Part shown: in pieces, positions 1-8,700 of the stretch | Position numbering within the stretch: position 1 is the stretch's first letter | Layout: every line of letters starts with the position of its first letter | Assembly: GCA_946410305.1 (NCBI GenBank) | Contig: CAMJZV010000030.1 | Span: forward strand, 1-32,993 | DNA from: an uncultured Prevotellaceae bacterium | GTDB lineage: Bacteria > Bacteroidota > Bacteroidia > Bacteroidales > Bacteroidaceae | Length of the DNA stretch: 32,993 nucleotides | Reading direction: 5' to 3' | Translations under genes and position numbers: made by a program | Notes under the pieces: model-generated | Told to the model about the DNA's origin: nothing | The model's database searches: none | The model's input: only the letters and a program-made list of their open reading frames with translations

Positions 1-96
1 AAATGTATAAATTAGTCGCTTGATGAATGAATATTCACTTGCGAAAGTTCAGTAAATGATTTTAATAATCTATACAAGCTTCAAGGCTCCAAGTAT

Positions 97-906
97 ATGC
101 AGAGTGACACAACGGGTATATACCGCCTTATGCTTAAAAGACTGAAAGAGGGGAAAACAGTCCTTTTTACTGGTACTCCCTGTCAAGTGGCGGCAGCAAT
201 TAACTATGTTAAAGATGAATCTTTGAGGAATTCGCTCTATACACTCGACTTCGCTTGTGGCGGTGTTCCTTCCCTTTATTTGCGTGACCGTTTCATAAAG
301 GAGTATGAAGATGAAATAAAAGAGATACATTCGTTCAGAAATAAAGATAACGGATGGAAGGCATTTGGATATAAGTATGAGCTGAAAGCCCTGACAAAAC
401 AAAAATCTTTAAAAAGTTATGGCCTTCATAACCTTTTGTTAGGTGGCTTTGGAATGGGACTTTCCTACCGGTATAGTTGTTATAATTGTCGGTTCGCTTT
501 AGTTAATAGAAAAAGTGATTTTACTGTAGCAGATTTCTGGGGAGATAAGGACTTTAAGGATCAGCACTATAAGGGGCTTTCTTCTCTTTCCGCACATTCT
601 GCAAAGGGGATTCAACTTCTGAATGAGATCCTGTCATTAAAACGTGAGCCTACTACTTGGGATAAAATACTTCCCGGTAATTATCGGTACGCTTATGGTA
701 AATCGTTTTTGGGAAAAACGATAGTGAGGAGGACATTAGCACAAGCTTTTAAGAACTTAAGTTATAGAAAGTTGTGTTTTATTTACGCAGGAGCAGCAAC
801 ACCTAAGAACCCTGTGTATTTCCTGATGAAAGCTATTCATATAGTTATTGCATCTCTAAATCGCAAGAAAGCAATACATTTTATAAATGAAAAAATTTTA
901 AAATAG
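97..906 (+). CDS. FrhB-like (coenzyme F420 hydrogenase/dehydrogenase beta subunit family) protein, N-terminally truncated
   Basis: The protein resembles the C-terminal part of the FrhB-type flavin/iron-sulfur proteins found in many capsule and exopolysaccharide loci, where they sit beside pyruvyl transferases; their exact role there is not settled. Visible are FTGTPCQ (residues 24-30), DFACGG (51-56), a Cys pair at 128 and 131, and DFTVADFWG (141-149). Family members are usually near 350-400 residues and begin with a 4Fe-4S ferredoxin domain; this one has 269 and no such domain. The frame continues upstream of the ATG with family-like residues (KLQGSKY just before Met1) until in-frame stops at 28-30 and 13-15, so this ATG is probably an internal codon and the gene may be decayed. 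It ends 5 bp before the next gene. Family identity is fairly secure; function and integrity are not. Confidence 0.75.
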   Translation: MQSDTTGIYRLMLKRLKEGKTVLFTGTPCQVAAAINYVKDESLRNSLYTLDFACGGVPSLYLRDRFIKEYEDEIKEIHSFRNKDNGWKAFGYKYELKALTKQKSLKSYGLHNLLLGGFGMGLSYRYSCYNCRFALVNRKSDFTVADFWGDKDFKDQHYKGLSSLSAHSAKGIQLLNEILSLKREPTTWDKILPGNYRYAYGKSFLGKTIVRRTLAQAFKNLSYRKLCFIYAGAATPKNPVYFLMKAIHIVIASLNRKKAIHFINEKILK

Positions 907-911
907 TTTAG

Positions 912-1964
912 ATGAAAATAGGAGTTTTAACATACCACATTGACTTAAATCCCGGAGCCACACTTCAATGCTATGCTACATGCAGGGCATTGAAAGAATT
1001 GGGGCATGAAGTGTATGTCATTGATTTGGAACATTATAATGGAAACCCATATAGTTTGTCTAATATCATATCTAGAATAGTAAATAGTGGTAACATGAGG
1101 AGGCAGATGCGATTTATCAAGAAATCTTTTCCTCCATTTACTCGGCATTATAATAACATTGAAGAGTTACGTGCTAACCCGCCGCAGATGGATGCTTACT
1201 GTATAGGTAGCGATCAGGTCTGGAATGTTGATATTGCTGGACATAGCCACATGGCTTATTTTTTGGATTTTGGAGGAGAAAGGGTAAAGCGTTTCTCTTA
1301 TGCTTCCAGTATAGGGTTGAGTGAATGGCCTATTAAGGATGAGGCAGAAAATGCTAAAATAAATGAATTATTTAGGAACTATATAGGATTGGCTGTTAGA
1401 GAAGTTACGGCTTCTAATATAATTAAAGAGAAGTTTAATATTGATGCTCAGATAGTATGTGATCCAGTACTGCTTCATAAGGAGTATAAGGAGCTTATTC
1501 CCAATAATATAAATAGTGGAGAGATGTCATGTTATCTTTTCCGCCGCCCACAAGATTTGCTTGACTCCTTACTTAATATAGCAGCAGATAAGGGATGGCC
1601 AATAAGAATGATAACCAGCATGAAACCAATAAAGGGTTTTATCCATACATCAAAAAAGGATGTTCCATCTTGGTTGGGCTATATGACAAATTCAATTTTC
1701 AACGTGACGGACTCTTTTCATGGTACAGTAGTCTCTATGCTATACCACCGGCCTTTTGCTGTAGTTTATATAGATGATGGTCGTAGCAGTAGAATATCAG
1801 ACCTCTTGAAGACGGTAGGGCTTGAAGGCAGACTATTCTTTAATGTTGATGATTTCAAAGAAAGCAATATCTGGAATAAAGCTATTGATTGGGATGATGT
1901 CGATGCCAGGCTGGAAGCATATAGAGCTAAATCATGGGAGTATCTAAGGAATACACTGAAATAA
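912..1964 (+). CDS. polysaccharide pyruvyl transferase family protein (WcaK/CsaB type)
   Basis: Members of this family (PF04230) transfer a pyruvyl ketal from phosphoenolpyruvate to a sugar in surface polysaccharides, adding negative charge. The 350-residue length is normal. The N-terminus has the family pattern of a short beta strand followed by N-P-G-A-T-L-Q (about residues 13-19); the middle has IGSDQVWN (about 97-104), a hallmark of the family; the C-terminal half has TDSFHGTVVSMLY (about 266-278), including the conserved His of the GT-B-like fold. It follows the FrhB-like gene by 5 bp, and this FrhB-pyruvyl transferase pairing is recurrent in capsule loci. The acceptor sugar cannot be read from the sequence. 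Confidence 0.9.
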   Translation: MKIGVLTYHIDLNPGATLQCYATCRALKELGHEVYVIDLEHYNGNPYSLSNIISRIVNSGNMRRQMRFIKKSFPPFTRHYNNIEELRANPPQMDAYCIGSDQVWNVDIAGHSHMAYFLDFGGERVKRFSYASSIGLSEWPIKDEAENAKINELFRNYIGLAVREVTASNIIKEKFNIDAQIVCDPVLLHKEYKELIPNNINSGEMSCYLFRRPQDLLDSLLNIAADKGWPIRMITSMKPIKGFIHTSKKDVPSWLGYMTNSIFNVTDSFHGTVVSMLYHRPFAVVYIDDGRSSRISDLLKTVGLEGRLFFNVDDFKESNIWNKAIDWDDVDARLEAYRAKSWEYLRNTLK

Positions 1965-1989
1965 AGACTTTAATAATATATATACTGTT

Positions 1990-3087
1990 ATGAATATAGC
2001 TTTTGTAGTTCCTAAGATAATCAAACAGGGTCCAGTCATAGTTATCTATGAGATAGTAATGGAAATGCTTAGCCGTGGGCATCAGTGCACGGTGTACTAT
2101 TTCGATGATATAGAAGGATATAAGGACAATGTACAACATTTTCCATGCCCTACGAAGTGTATCAAAATGACAGAGCCTCTACCTTGGGATAAAATAGATG
2201 TCATTCATTCTCATTGCTGGAGAGCAGATTTTTATGTTTGTCTTCATTTAAGTGCAATCCATAGTCATCGCATAAGAACTATCTCTACCATTCATGAATT
2301 AAATATTTATCAATGGCTTCGTAGCAAACATGGGGTAGTGTATTCACGCTTCTTTACAAGCCTTCATCATTATCTCTTAAAAAAAGTAGACTTACGTGTA
2401 GTATTGTCTAAACAAGCCCTGGTAGGGTTTAAAGTCTTCTTTGGAAATCGCCCAATGACTTATATCTATAACTCACGTTCAATTGATTCTAAAATTAAGC
2501 TCTTGGATGATGAGAAACAGGAACTTCTGAAATTTAAAGGAGATAGTGTTCTGTTGGGAATCAATGCCTTGTTGACAACGAGGAAGGCAGTAGATGTGGC
2601 AATAGAAAGCCTAAAAGAACTTTTAGATCAGGAGGCAAAAATTGGGAAAGAATATAAACTTTTTGTAGCCGGTAACGGCCCGGAACTCGATAGTTTAAAG
2701 AAACAAGCTATGGATCTGGGAGTAGAGGATAGAGTTCTTTTTGCCGGATATAGGGTTGATGCCTTCCGGTATATTTCATATTATGACATCTATCTGATGC
2801 CCTCGCGCAGCGAAGGATTCCCAATGGCGCTACTTGAGGCGATGGCATTGCACTGTAATGCTGTAATTTCTGATATAGAAATATTTAAAGAGTTCTTTAC
2901 GGAAAAGGAAATGACCTATTTCCAACTTGATAATGCTCAAGATATGGCTAAAGCCATTATTGAAGCAACAAATCATCCAAAGGGGGAGGAGGCATACGAT
3001 AAATACATTACCTGCTATTCACCACAAATATTTGGCAATCAGTATGAGGCAGTCTATAATGGTAGTGATAACCCTCATGAATCATAA
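1990..3087 (+). CDS. glycosyltransferase family 4 (GT-B fold)
   Basis: This is a cytoplasmic retaining GT4 glycosyltransferase that probably adds one sugar to the lipid-linked repeat unit. The N-terminal Rossmann half begins MNIAFVVPKI and carries a DVIHSHCWRAD stretch typical of the acceptor domain; the C-terminal half has LFVAGNGPELDSLKKQA and the donor-binding signature SRSEGFPMALLEAMA at about residues 272-286, with the E-x7-E glutamates. The length of 365 residues is usual. It lies 25 bp after the pyruvyl transferase and 17 bp before the next glycosyltransferase, in the same direction, consistent with one operon. Donor and acceptor are unknown. Confidence 0.9.
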   Translation: MNIAFVVPKIIKQGPVIVIYEIVMEMLSRGHQCTVYYFDDIEGYKDNVQHFPCPTKCIKMTEPLPWDKIDVIHSHCWRADFYVCLHLSAIHSHRIRTISTIHELNIYQWLRSKHGVVYSRFFTSLHHYLLKKVDLRVVLSKQALVGFKVFFGNRPMTYIYNSRSIDSKIKLLDDEKQELLKFKGDSVLLGINALLTTRKAVDVAIESLKELLDQEAKIGKEYKLFVAGNGPELDSLKKQAMDLGVEDRVLFAGYRVDAFRYISYYDIYLMPSRSEGFPMALLEAMALHCNAVISDIEIFKEFFTEKEMTYFQLDNAQDMAKAIIEATNHPKGEEAYDKYITCYSPQIFGNQYEAVYNGSDNPHES

Positions 3088-3104
3088 TCATAAAACGAAC
3101 AATA

Positions 3105-3923
3105 ATGATAACAGCTTCATTAGTATTGTATAAGAGCAAAGTACATGAGGTAGTGCGCGTTCTTGAGTGTGTAGAGAAAAGTACTATTTCAACCGTTTAC
3201 GTTGTCGATAATTCACCAACAGATGCCTTGAAGGATGTAGTTAATAAGAATTCGACAAAGGCGGTTTATTTGTATGGTCAGGGAAATGTGGGGTATGGCG
3301 AAGGAAATAATATTGGTATACGAAAAGCAATGGAGGCTGGTTCGAAATATCATGCAATATTGAATCCAGACATAATCTTTAAGGCAGAAGTAATAGAACA
3401 CCTTGTTTCATATATGGATGCCCATCAAGATGCAGGTCTTATAAAACCTCAGCTCACTCATCTTGATGAATCTTTTGAAGGTACTGCCATGCTGCTGCCC
3501 ACACCATTGGACACCTTTGGAAGACGTTTATTACCCAAAACATGGGTTGAGAAAATTAATGATAGATTCGAACTTAGAAACCAAGATTTGACAGTTATCC
3601 GTAATGTGCCCATATTTAGCGGTAGCTTCCTCTTTATTAGAACCTCTGTGTTTGAAAAAATTGGTCTTTTTGACGATCGCTACTTCATGTATTTTGAAGA
3701 TTTTGACCTGGTGCGTCGAATTCATAAAGTAAGTAAGACTGTGTTCTATCCGCACGATACTATTATCCATGCTCATGCTGCAGAACATAAGACAAACAAG
3801 AAGCTACTTATGATTAGCATAAAAAGTGCAATAAAGTATTTTAATAAATTTGGATGGCTCTTTGATTCAGAGCGAAGGAAATGGAACAAAGAGGCTCTGT
3901 CAGATCGTAGTATATTAGAATAA
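3105..3923 (+). CDS. glycosyltransferase family 2, rhamnosyltransferase-like (GT-A fold)
   Basis: An inverting GT2 enzyme of the WbbL/RfbF-like group. Seen are the N-terminal nucleotide-binding strand ITASLVLYKS, VVDNSP near residue 36, the GNVGYGEGNNIGI loop (about 60-72), NPDI at about 87-90 as the DxD-like metal site, SGSFLFIR near 170, and the FDDRYFMYFEDFDLVRR motif (about 190-206) containing the likely catalytic acid residues. These are standard for rhamnosyl and related transferases in capsule loci. At 272 residues it is of normal size. The specific sugar is inferred only from family resemblance. Confidence 0.88.
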   Translation: MITASLVLYKSKVHEVVRVLECVEKSTISTVYVVDNSPTDALKDVVNKNSTKAVYLYGQGNVGYGEGNNIGIRKAMEAGSKYHAILNPDIIFKAEVIEHLVSYMDAHQDAGLIKPQLTHLDESFEGTAMLLPTPLDTFGRRLLPKTWVEKINDRFELRNQDLTVIRNVPIFSGSFLFIRTSVFEKIGLFDDRYFMYFEDFDLVRRIHKVSKTVFYPHDTIIHAHAAEHKTNKKLLMISIKSAIKYFNKFGWLFDSERRKWNKEALSDRSILE

Positions 3924-3928
3924 TTATA

Positions 3929-5083
3929 ATGGGGTCATTGTCGTTGATACCAAGGGTACGCGTTAATTATACTTTCGGAGATGTATTGCGTGCAATTTTA
4001 GTCTCTGAAAGAAAAGCTACATCCCGTGCTCAGTGCGAGTCCATATTTTCTCGTTATTATGATGGCGAATATGTTTGTTTGACACCCTCAGGTCGCGATG
4101 CTATATATGAGGTATTAATTAGACTGCCTCAGAAAAAAGTGGTTATACCTGCATACACATGTATGGCTGTTGTTGAAGCTGTAATGTTGGCTGGGAAAGA
4201 AATCATTTATTGTGAGTCTGATAATACAACCTATAACTCAGAATATATTGAAAGTATAGTGCCAGACTGTATAGTTCTGGCTACACATCAATATGGATTA
4301 CCTTGCAACATACAAGAGATTGTAGAAAAGTGTAAAGAACAAGGGGCAATATTGATTGAAGACTGTGCAACCTCAATGGGAACTACGGTTGATGGTAAGA
4401 AAAGTGGCACGTTTGGTGATTTTGCCATCGTGAGTTTTAACGCTTCAAAGATGTTGAACGTCCCGCCTGTTGGAGGTGTATTAATTGGCAAGAATAAGGA
4501 ATTAATAGATAGAATAAAACAAGAAGCTGGCTGGATAAATAGTGATTTTAAGTTCAAGTGTAAATCTTTAATCAGGGGGCTTGTGTTTGTTCTTACAAAG
4601 AATACGTTCATATATAAAATCTTTCACTATATTGCAATAGATTCAAAAGGGAAGTTACAATTAACAGAACACGAAAAGCCTGTTGAAGAAAAGACGGATT
4701 TATATAAGTATAGATTTGCAGAATGGCAGGCTTCTATACTGCTAAAGCAACTAAAAAAGCTTAATGCTATAATGGACAAGCGGAAAGAGTTGTTTGCCTA
4801 TTATGAGAAGAACATTAATAATCCATTAATAAAGAAGCCAATTCATGATGACAATGCGGTATGTTGTCGGTATGCCATTCAAGTAGAACATCGAACTGAT
4901 TTCTATCATCAATGTGTCAAACAAGGTGTTGACTTGGATTTTAGTCACTGTTCGTTAGGATGCCCTCCAGCCTATTCAAAAGAACATCATATTGCGAAGG
5001 AGATATTAAATGTTCCTTTCTATTCTGAAATATCCATTAAGGAAATGGAAAAAGTTGTGTCTGTAATAAACTCGATACGATGA
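3929..5083 (+). CDS. DegT/DnrJ/EryC1/StrS family PLP-dependent aminotransferase-like protein
   Basis: This belongs to the sugar aminotransferase superfamily that aminates keto-sugar nucleotides. The PLP-binding scaffold is visible: SGRDAI (about residues 54-59) near the cofactor phosphate site, VIPAYTCMAVVEAV (about 73-86), DCATSMGT (about 145-152) with the Asp that contacts the pyridine ring, and SFNASKML with the candidate Schiff-base Lys at residue 174. The usual glycine-rich stretch after the lysine (GEGG) reads NVPPVGG here, so it is a divergent member. It is 384 residues long. Its stop codon overlaps the start of the ATP-grasp gene by 4 bp, suggesting coupled translation and a joint step, possibly amination or amino-acylation of a sugar; that last point is inference. 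Confidence 0.8.
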   Translation: MGSLSLIPRVRVNYTFGDVLRAILVSERKATSRAQCESIFSRYYDGEYVCLTPSGRDAIYEVLIRLPQKKVVIPAYTCMAVVEAVMLAGKEIIYCESDNTTYNSEYIESIVPDCIVLATHQYGLPCNIQEIVEKCKEQGAILIEDCATSMGTTVDGKKSGTFGDFAIVSFNASKMLNVPPVGGVLIGKNKELIDRIKQEAGWINSDFKFKCKSLIRGLVFVLTKNTFIYKIFHYIAIDSKGKLQLTEHEKPVEEKTDLYKYRFAEWQASILLKQLKKLNAIMDKRKELFAYYEKNINNPLIKKPIHDDNAVCCRYAIQVEHRTDFYHQCVKQGVDLDFSHCSLGCPPAYSKEHHIAKEILNVPFYSEISIKEMEKVVSVINSIR

Positions 5084-6240
5084 AGATATTAATATTATAC
5101 GGAGATGCCAATCAAGCTCTTCCAATAGCCAAAAGTATGTTTAAAGCTGGACATACCGTAGATGCTATATGTGCTTCTAAATGGAGCTATGGCTATGGTT
5201 CCCGATACATTAGGAAAAAGTACCTGCATGAGAACGCTGAGGATGTGGATGAATACTTTACTTACCTTGTAGAAGTATTGAAAAATGAAAAGTATGATAC
5301 CATAATACCAATGCGTGATAGCACTGCAGAAGTGATGTGCAAATACAGGAGTGAACTTTTGAAATATACACAGTTTGTGATGCCGGATTATGAGACGTTT
5401 GAACGCGGATTTGACAAACACAGATTGATGGAAGTATGCCAAAGGCAAGGTTATCCACATCCAGAAACCTATATATTGGATGACAAGCAACTGGAGGGCT
5501 TGGATCTGGATAGCTTAAGGTATCCATTATTGATTAAACCCAACCATACATTTGGGGCGAGGGGAATGACCCTGTGTAACAGCAAGGAGAAATTGTTAGA
5601 GAAATATCCAAAGGTATATCAAGAATACGGTTCATGTCATCTTCAAACCTTTATACCAGAAGGTGGGCATCAAGTGGAATTCCAGTTGTATGTCAATGAA
5701 AAAAGAGAACTGGTTCAGAGCTCTGTAATTAAAAAATTCAGATGGTACCCAGAAAAGGGCGGTAGTAGCTGCTGCAATGTGTCTTGGCAGCATGAGAAGA
5801 TGGTTGATATCCTTTATAAATTACTGCTTGATATAGGATGGGTGGGTTTTGCTGACTTTGACACCATCGAAGATCCAAGGACAGGAGAGTTGCTAATCAT
5901 GGAGATTAACCCTAGAGTTCCTGCTTGCGTGAAGACCCCATTTGCTGCGGGTATTGATTGGGCTGATGTAATAGTCAATGAATATCTAAAAAAGGAGCAT
6001 AAGAGATACACTCCTAATAAAGAAGTGTACCTCCGTCACTTAGGTTTTGAGTCGCTTTGGTTTATGCATAGTGAGAACAAATGGAAAACCAAACCGAATT
6101 GGTTTAAGTTGATAGGCCGCTCGATTTATTATCAGGACATGAGTGATTGGACAGACCCAATGCCTTTCTTCAGAGGCACATGGGGTAATATAAAGAAAAT
6201 GATGAACCCCGAGTTCAGAGAAGCAAAAAAAGGTGTATAG
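5080..6240 (+). CDS. ATP-grasp domain ligase of the polysaccharide locus
   Basis: An ATP-grasp enzyme resembling carbamoyl-phosphate-synthase-like ligases, which join a carboxylate to an amine through an acyl-phosphate. Residues 1-100 form a Rossmann-like pre-ATP-grasp domain starting MKILILYGDANQ. The ATP-grasp core shows PLLIKPNHTFGARGM (about 149-163) as the nucleotide-binding strand and glycine loop, QTFIPEGGHQVEFQ (about 188-201), and GELLIMEINPRVPA (about 270-283) with the Mg-binding Glu and Asn. The length is 386 residues. It overlaps the upstream aminotransferase-like gene by 4 bp. In this setting it may attach an amino acid or similar group to an amino sugar; the substrate is not identifiable. 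Confidence 0.85.
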   Translation: MKILILYGDANQALPIAKSMFKAGHTVDAICASKWSYGYGSRYIRKKYLHENAEDVDEYFTYLVEVLKNEKYDTIIPMRDSTAEVMCKYRSELLKYTQFVMPDYETFERGFDKHRLMEVCQRQGYPHPETYILDDKQLEGLDLDSLRYPLLIKPNHTFGARGMTLCNSKEKLLEKYPKVYQEYGSCHLQTFIPEGGHQVEFQLYVNEKRELVQSSVIKKFRWYPEKGGSSCCNVSWQHEKMVDILYKLLLDIGWVGFADFDTIEDPRTGELLIMEINPRVPACVKTPFAAGIDWADVIVNEYLKKEHKRYTPNKEVYLRHLGFESLWFMHSENKWKTKPNWFKLIGRSIYYQDMSDWTDPMPFFRGTWGNIKKMMNPEFREAKKGV

Positions 6241-6248
6241 AGATAATT

Positions 6249-7124
6249 ATGAAAAAAGTACTAATTACCGGAGCGAATAGTTTTGTCGGTATTAATATAG
6301 AGAAGTGGCTGATGAAGACACCTGATGAATTTCAGGTAGATACAGTCGATACGATGAATGATGTTTGGAAGCAAGCAGATTTCACGAAGTATGATACAGT
6401 GTTTCATGTGGCTGGTATAGCTCATGTGGATCCTAAGCCAGAAATGGCTCCTTTATATTATAAGGTAAATAGGAATCTCACCATAGAGATTGCTAAACAT
6501 GCTAAAGAGAATGGGGTGAAGCAATTCATCTTTATGAGTAGCGGAATTGTTTATCATGCTAGTAAATCCCTTAAGGGAGATGTCAAGACTTTAGATACAG
6601 TACCTAGGCCCAATGATTTTTATGGCGATTCGAAATTACAGGCGGAAATCGGGCTGCATAAGTTGGAATCTCCTTTATTTAAGGTTTGTATTCTTAGGCC
6701 TCCAATGATCTATGGTCCAGGTAATAAGGGTAATTTACCCCGATTGGGCTGGCTGGCAACAAAGACCCCTATCTTCCCTGCATGGCATAACAAACGCTCT
6801 ATGTTGTATGTGGAGAATCTAGCAGAGTTTGTGAAGCAATGTATAGTACGGCAGATGCATGGTACTTTCTTCCCACAAAATGCAGAATACTCAGATACAG
6901 TGGAAATTGTGCGCCAGTTCGCCAAGGAGCATCACCATAAGATCTGGATAAGCAAAATATTCAACCCATTTGTTTGGTTAGGATCATTCTTCTTGCCTGC
7001 AATACCAAAGATGTTCTCAGATTCCTATTATGTACAGGAAATGAGTAAATATGATTTTGACTATCAATTGGTGAGCTTTGAAGATAGCATCAAGGGATTG
7101 GAGATACGTAAAACAATGAAATAG
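6249..7124 (+). CDS. NAD-dependent epimerase/dehydratase (extended SDR) acting on a nucleotide sugar
   Basis: An extended short-chain dehydrogenase/reductase. The NAD(P)-binding glycine motif is TGANSFVG (residues 7-14, a variant of TGxxGxxG with Asn-Ser in place of the usual central residues). FMSSGIVYH (about 95-103) carries the catalytic Ser region, and YGDSK (125-129) provides the Tyr-x3-Lys pair. RPPMIYGPGNKGN near 150-162 is the substrate-binding strand of 4-epimerases and 4-reductases. Neighbouring a PglC-type transferase, and with a CapD-type 4,6-dehydratase further on, it may make a UDP-6-deoxy-HexNAc such as QuiNAc or FucNAc for the first sugar; this is inference. Confidence 0.85.
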   Translation: MKKVLITGANSFVGINIEKWLMKTPDEFQVDTVDTMNDVWKQADFTKYDTVFHVAGIAHVDPKPEMAPLYYKVNRNLTIEIAKHAKENGVKQFIFMSSGIVYHASKSLKGDVKTLDTVPRPNDFYGDSKLQAEIGLHKLESPLFKVCILRPPMIYGPGNKGNLPRLGWLATKTPIFPAWHNKRSMLYVENLAEFVKQCIVRQMHGTFFPQNAEYSDTVEIVRQFAKEHHHKIWISKIFNPFVWLGSFFLPAIPKMFSDSYYVQEMSKYDFDYQLVSFEDSIKGLEIRKTMK

Positions 7125-7128
7125 AAAA

Positions 7129-7998
7129 TTGAGGGGTAGATTGAAATCCAAGATTATTATTGCTCTATGTCTGGTACTATTGATTGCTGTACTTTATTGT
7201 AACTGGAAGTTTGAGGTCGTTGCAATTAACCCATGCTATGGCAACGAGCAGTGCGAGCTAAAAGTGATGACATGGAACATACATTGTTTTGAAGGAGCCG
7301 ATAAAAAGCGACAGAAGGAAATTGCTAATCTGATTTTAAAGGTAGATGCAGATTTCGTGCAACTGAATGAATTTAATCAGGATAGCTGCAAAGTGATGGA
7401 TTCTCTCCTAAGGGTAAAATATCCATTTACAGAAGAGTATCAAAGTCGCAGATGGCCAGGAGATATTTTTTATAGTAAACGAGTTATGTCCAATTCCGGA
7501 CATGTATATATCCCAATCGTGGGAAAATCTATACAGACAATAAAGGCTACGATTGCTGTAGAGAATGATTCCGTTCAGCTTTTTGGTACTCATATGCGGA
7601 GTAATCAAAATTACAACGGCATTACTGATAAAAAGAAACATAGAAGCAATGTTATTACTTCATATGAACAATACAGGGAATCACAGATTACTCGATGCTT
7701 TCAAGCGGATTGGACAAAGGTAGAGGTGATGAAGTCAAATCATCCGGTTATTGTTATGGGTGATATGAATGATTTCAATCAATCAAAACCCTTAGATATC
7801 CTTTGTTCATGTGGGCTAGTAGATTCTTGGTGGGAAGGAGGTAATGGCTTTGGAACAACCTATCATGATGGCTGGTTGCGACTGAGAATAGACCATATTC
7901 TTCATTCGGATAAATTGAAATTACAGAGTATAAAAGTTATAGATACGAATCTTAGCGACCATAATCCTGTGGTAGCGGGATTTAGTGTAAACAATTGA
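7129..7998 (+). CDS. membrane-anchored endonuclease/exonuclease/phosphatase (EEP) family protein
   Basis: An EEP-fold hydrolase (DNase I/sphingomyelinase/inositol phosphatase superfamily). One transmembrane helix (about residues 8-25) precedes the domain, so the catalytic part probably faces the periplasm. Family motifs are present in order: TWNIH (48-52), QLNEF with the metal-binding Glu (78-82), GTHMR, GDMNDFN (about 210-216), RIDHIL and SDHNP (about 275-280). Start choice: no ATG precedes the membrane segment, and TTG at 7129, 4 bp after the previous stop, gives an intact anchor; TTG at 7141 is an alternative. It sits inside the polysaccharide operon between a sugar epimerase and the initiating transferase, so a phosphodiester or pyrophosphate substrate in the glycan pathway is more plausible than DNA, but this is unproven. 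Confidence 0.82.
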   Translation: MRGRLKSKIIIALCLVLLIAVLYCNWKFEVVAINPCYGNEQCELKVMTWNIHCFEGADKKRQKEIANLILKVDADFVQLNEFNQDSCKVMDSLLRVKYPFTEEYQSRRWPGDIFYSKRVMSNSGHVYIPIVGKSIQTIKATIAVENDSVQLFGTHMRSNQNYNGITDKKKHRSNVITSYEQYRESQITRCFQADWTKVEVMKSNHPVIVMGDMNDFNQSKPLDILCSCGLVDSWWEGGNGFGTTYHDGWLRLRIDHILHSDKLKLQSIKVIDTNLSDHNPVVAGFSVNN

Positions 7999-8003
7999 TA
8001 GAT

Positions 8004-8669
8004 ATGTATAGTTTTGTAAAAAGAGTTTTTGATTTTATATGTGCATTTATAGCACTTGTGGTTCTGTCACCAGTTTTCCTGTTTACGATTATAGGAATAT
8101 TAGTTTCAGATTGGGGGCCGATTTTTTATAAGGCTAACCGCATAGGTAAGGGAAACAAACCATTTAAGATGTATAAGTTCAGGTCGATGAAAGTGCTGAA
8201 GGCACCTAAGAAGGGTGCAGAGGCAAGCCTGAGACCAGATGAGGATAGAATATTCCCGTTTGGGCATTTCATCCGTAAAGCCAAGATTGATGAGTTGCCT
8301 CAGTTGATAAACATTTTGAATGGCAGTATGTCAATTATTGGCCCGCGTCCTGTAGCTGAAGACCAGTTTGATATGTTCCGCTATGGGAAGTGGAATGAGG
8401 CTGCTAAAGTGCCTGTAGGCCTAAGTGGCCCAGCTGCATTGTATGACTATATTTATGGAGACCAGTTCACGGATGAAAAGGAGTATATGGAGAAGGTTTA
8501 TCCTACACGTAGAGAACTGGAATATACATACGTACAGAAAGCCGGTGTATTCTATGACCTGAAGATGATTATCTATACTGTGATATGCATCTTGTACGCT
8601 CTCGCTGGTAAAGAATGTACATGGATATTGAATGAGTTAAAAAACGATGCTGCCGAATCGCAGAAATAA
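8004..8669 (+). CDS. initiating phosphosugar transferase, small PglC/WcaJ-type (bacterial sugar transferase)
   Basis: It transfers a phosphosugar from a UDP-sugar to undecaprenyl phosphate, the first membrane step of repeat-unit synthesis. The protein begins with a hydrophobic re-entrant helix (about residues 9-31), then the cytoplasmic domain with YKFRSM, the catalytic Asp-Glu pair (D96-E97 in KIDELPQLINIL), SIIGPRP and GLSGPAAL, all standard for the monotopic PGT family. At about 221 residues it lacks the extra N-terminal membrane domain of WbaP-like enzymes. I chose ATG 8004; a TTG at 7995 overlapping the upstream stop is also possible. It identifies the cluster as one that builds a lipid-linked glycan. 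Confidence 0.92.
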   Translation: MYSFVKRVFDFICAFIALVVLSPVFLFTIIGILVSDWGPIFYKANRIGKGNKPFKMYKFRSMKVLKAPKKGAEASLRPDEDRIFPFGHFIRKAKIDELPQLINILNGSMSIIGPRPVAEDQFDMFRYGKWNEAAKVPVGLSGPAALYDYIYGDQFTDEKEYMEKVYPTRRELEYTYVQKAGVFYDLKMIIYTVICILYALAGKECTWILNELKNDAAESQK

Positions 8670-8700
8670 ACTCTGACCTGATTAAGAAGTCTTAGATACA

